In this document: positions 63,319-64,000 of the stretch, in pieces | Numbering within the stretch: the first letter of the stretch is position 1 | Layout: each line of letters opens with the position of its first letter | From: Hymenobacter psychrophilus | GTDB taxonomy: Bacteria > Bacteroidota > Bacteroidia > Cytophagales > Hymenobacteraceae | Direction: 5' to 3' | Assembly (NCBI RefSeq): GCF_900107135.1 | Contig: NZ_FNOV01000001.1 | Location: forward strand, 441,385 to 505,384 | Length of the DNA stretch: 64,000 bases | Program-made: the position numbers and the translations under genes | Notes under the pieces: generated by a model | What the model was told of the DNA's origin: nothing | The model's input: the letters and a program-made list of their open reading frames with translations, nothing else | The model's database searches: none

Positions 63319-64000
63319 TTAGTTGAAGTATTCTTTGGCTAAGGATTTATCGTGGCCGTAGATGTCGTCGCGGAAGTGCAGCTTGCCGGCATCATCCACC
63401 CAGGTGGTAAAGTAGACCAGATACACGGGCAGCTTCTCGGGCAAGGTTACGTACTTCTCCTCGCGGGCGGCAATGGCATCGGTAATGGCCTGCTCATCCC
63501 AGCCGGCTTTGTTGCGCAGCAAATACTCCGCCAGCCGCAGGGGCTCGGCCACTCGAACGCAGCCATGGCTGAAGCCTCGCTTGGTCTGGCTGAAGAGCTG
63601 GTCGTTGGGCGTGTCGTGCAGGTAAATATCGTTGGAGTTGGGGAAGATAAACTTCACATTGCCCAAGTCGTTTTTAGGACCGGGACGGCGGCGCAGGGTA
63701 TACTTCCAGTCTTTTTGCTGCAGGTTGGCCCAGTCGATGCTGCTAGCGTCTACCGGCGTAGCCTTGGCGCCCCAGCCCTTCACCACTTCCATATCGAGGC
63801 GGTCGAGGGTACCCTGGGGGTTGGCCGCCAGCTTCGGGCGCAGCTCCTTGTCGATGATGCTGAAGGGCACATTCCAATAAGGAGCCATCACCACAAACTC
63901 CACTTTATCGGAAAAGATGGGCGTAGCGTTAAGCCGCTTGCCCACGATAACGGGCATGTTGAAAGCTTCTTTGCCGTCCTCTACCACATGCAGGGTGTAC
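63319..64000 (-). CDS. L,D-transpeptidase (YcbB/YkuD type), 5' end outside the window
   Basis: Partial: the open frame runs off the right edge, so the N-terminus is missing. About 227 residues are visible. The catalytic SHGCVRVAEP (Cys nucleophile with His) is present, preceded by FIFPNSNDIYLHDTP and QTKRGFSHGC. Related to LdtD/YcbB, which makes 3-3 cross-links in peptidoglycan or attaches lipoproteins. The final residues end with FRDDIYGHDKSLAKEYFN. A terminator follows. Confidence 0.92.
   Translation of the reverse strand, partial: YTLHVVEDGKEAFNMPVIVGKRLNATPIFSDKVEFVVMAPYWNVPFSIIDKELRPKLAANPQGTLDRLDMEVVKGWGAKATPVDASSIDWANLQQKDWKYTLRRRPGPKNDLGNVKFIFPNSNDIYLHDTPNDQLFSQTKRGFSHGCVRVAEPLRLAEYLLRNKAGWDEQAITDAIAAREEKYVTLPEKLPVYLVYFTTWVDDAGKLHFRDDIYGHDKSLAKEYFN

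Overview
The window reads as a chromosomal segment of a Bacteroidota member, most likely a Cytophagales/Hymenobacter-type genome. The grounds are the GC-rich coding sequence, Bacteroidota-style promoters (TTTG, about 20 nt, TAnnTTTG), Bacteroidota-restricted families (DUF4159, the misnamed 'asparagine synthetase B', the putative porin family, TonB plug and carboxypeptidase-like regulatory domains), and the order miaB, sigma-54 regulator, lptE, TPR protein, secG, groES, groEL. The genus is an inference from gene content; no rRNA gene is present to confirm it.

Layout. 1-570 is an AT-richer scrap with a truncated gene fragment and a tiny secreted ORF. 0.6-10.4 kb holds mtaB, an XRE-type regulator, an FtsX-type permease, a secreted amidotransferase-like protein, miaE, a large porin and lpxK. 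10.6-16.8 kb holds a decayed PP2C phosphatase gene, a SMUG2-type DNA glycosylase, nif3 with its zinc-ribbon partner, a TPR protein and pabB. 17.0-24.8 kb is the main housekeeping cluster listed above. 24.9-32.5 kb carries an aldo/keto reductase, a POT peptide transporter, pckA, an S1/P1 nuclease, a tailed membrane SDR and rsmE. 32.5-41.6 kb carries a zinc-ribbon membrane protein, rtcB, a YdcF protein, a membrane protein, DUF4159, PlsC-like, patatin-like and MBL proteins, and accA. 41.9-43.9 kb has two identical tRNA-Asp genes bracketing a DUF1648 gene, then an ADP-ribosylglycohydrolase. 44.0-50.1 kb is one giant gene: an alpha-2-macroglobulin with a SusC-like plug cassette inserted. 50.4-64.0 kb holds a small basic secreted protein, two RlaP-type nucleotidyltransferases, GNAT, TMEM175, S41 protease, OmpA, NUDIX, a DEAD-box helicase, a small lipoprotein, a second XRE-type regulator and an L,D-transpeptidase cut by the window end.

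How the genes fit together. Most are stable housekeeping functions: tRNA A37 modification (mtaB, miaB, miaE), LPS biogenesis (lpxK, lptE), secretion and folding (secG, groESL), folate (pabB), fatty acids (accA) and gluconeogenesis (pckA). No phage, insertion sequence, CRISPR array or biosynthetic cluster was seen. The unusual content is (1) the alpha-2-macroglobulin/TonB-plug fusion; (2) several dispersed inverted and heptad-repeat families, two of which run into open reading frames and encode signal-peptide-like N-termini; (3) a terminator-like hairpin in the leader of the DEAD-box helicase; (4) a likely sigma-54 promoter in front of groES, downstream of a sigma-54 activator gene; and (5) a dispersed set of RNA-repair-type genes (rtcB, two RlaP proteins, ADP-ribosylglycohydrolase).
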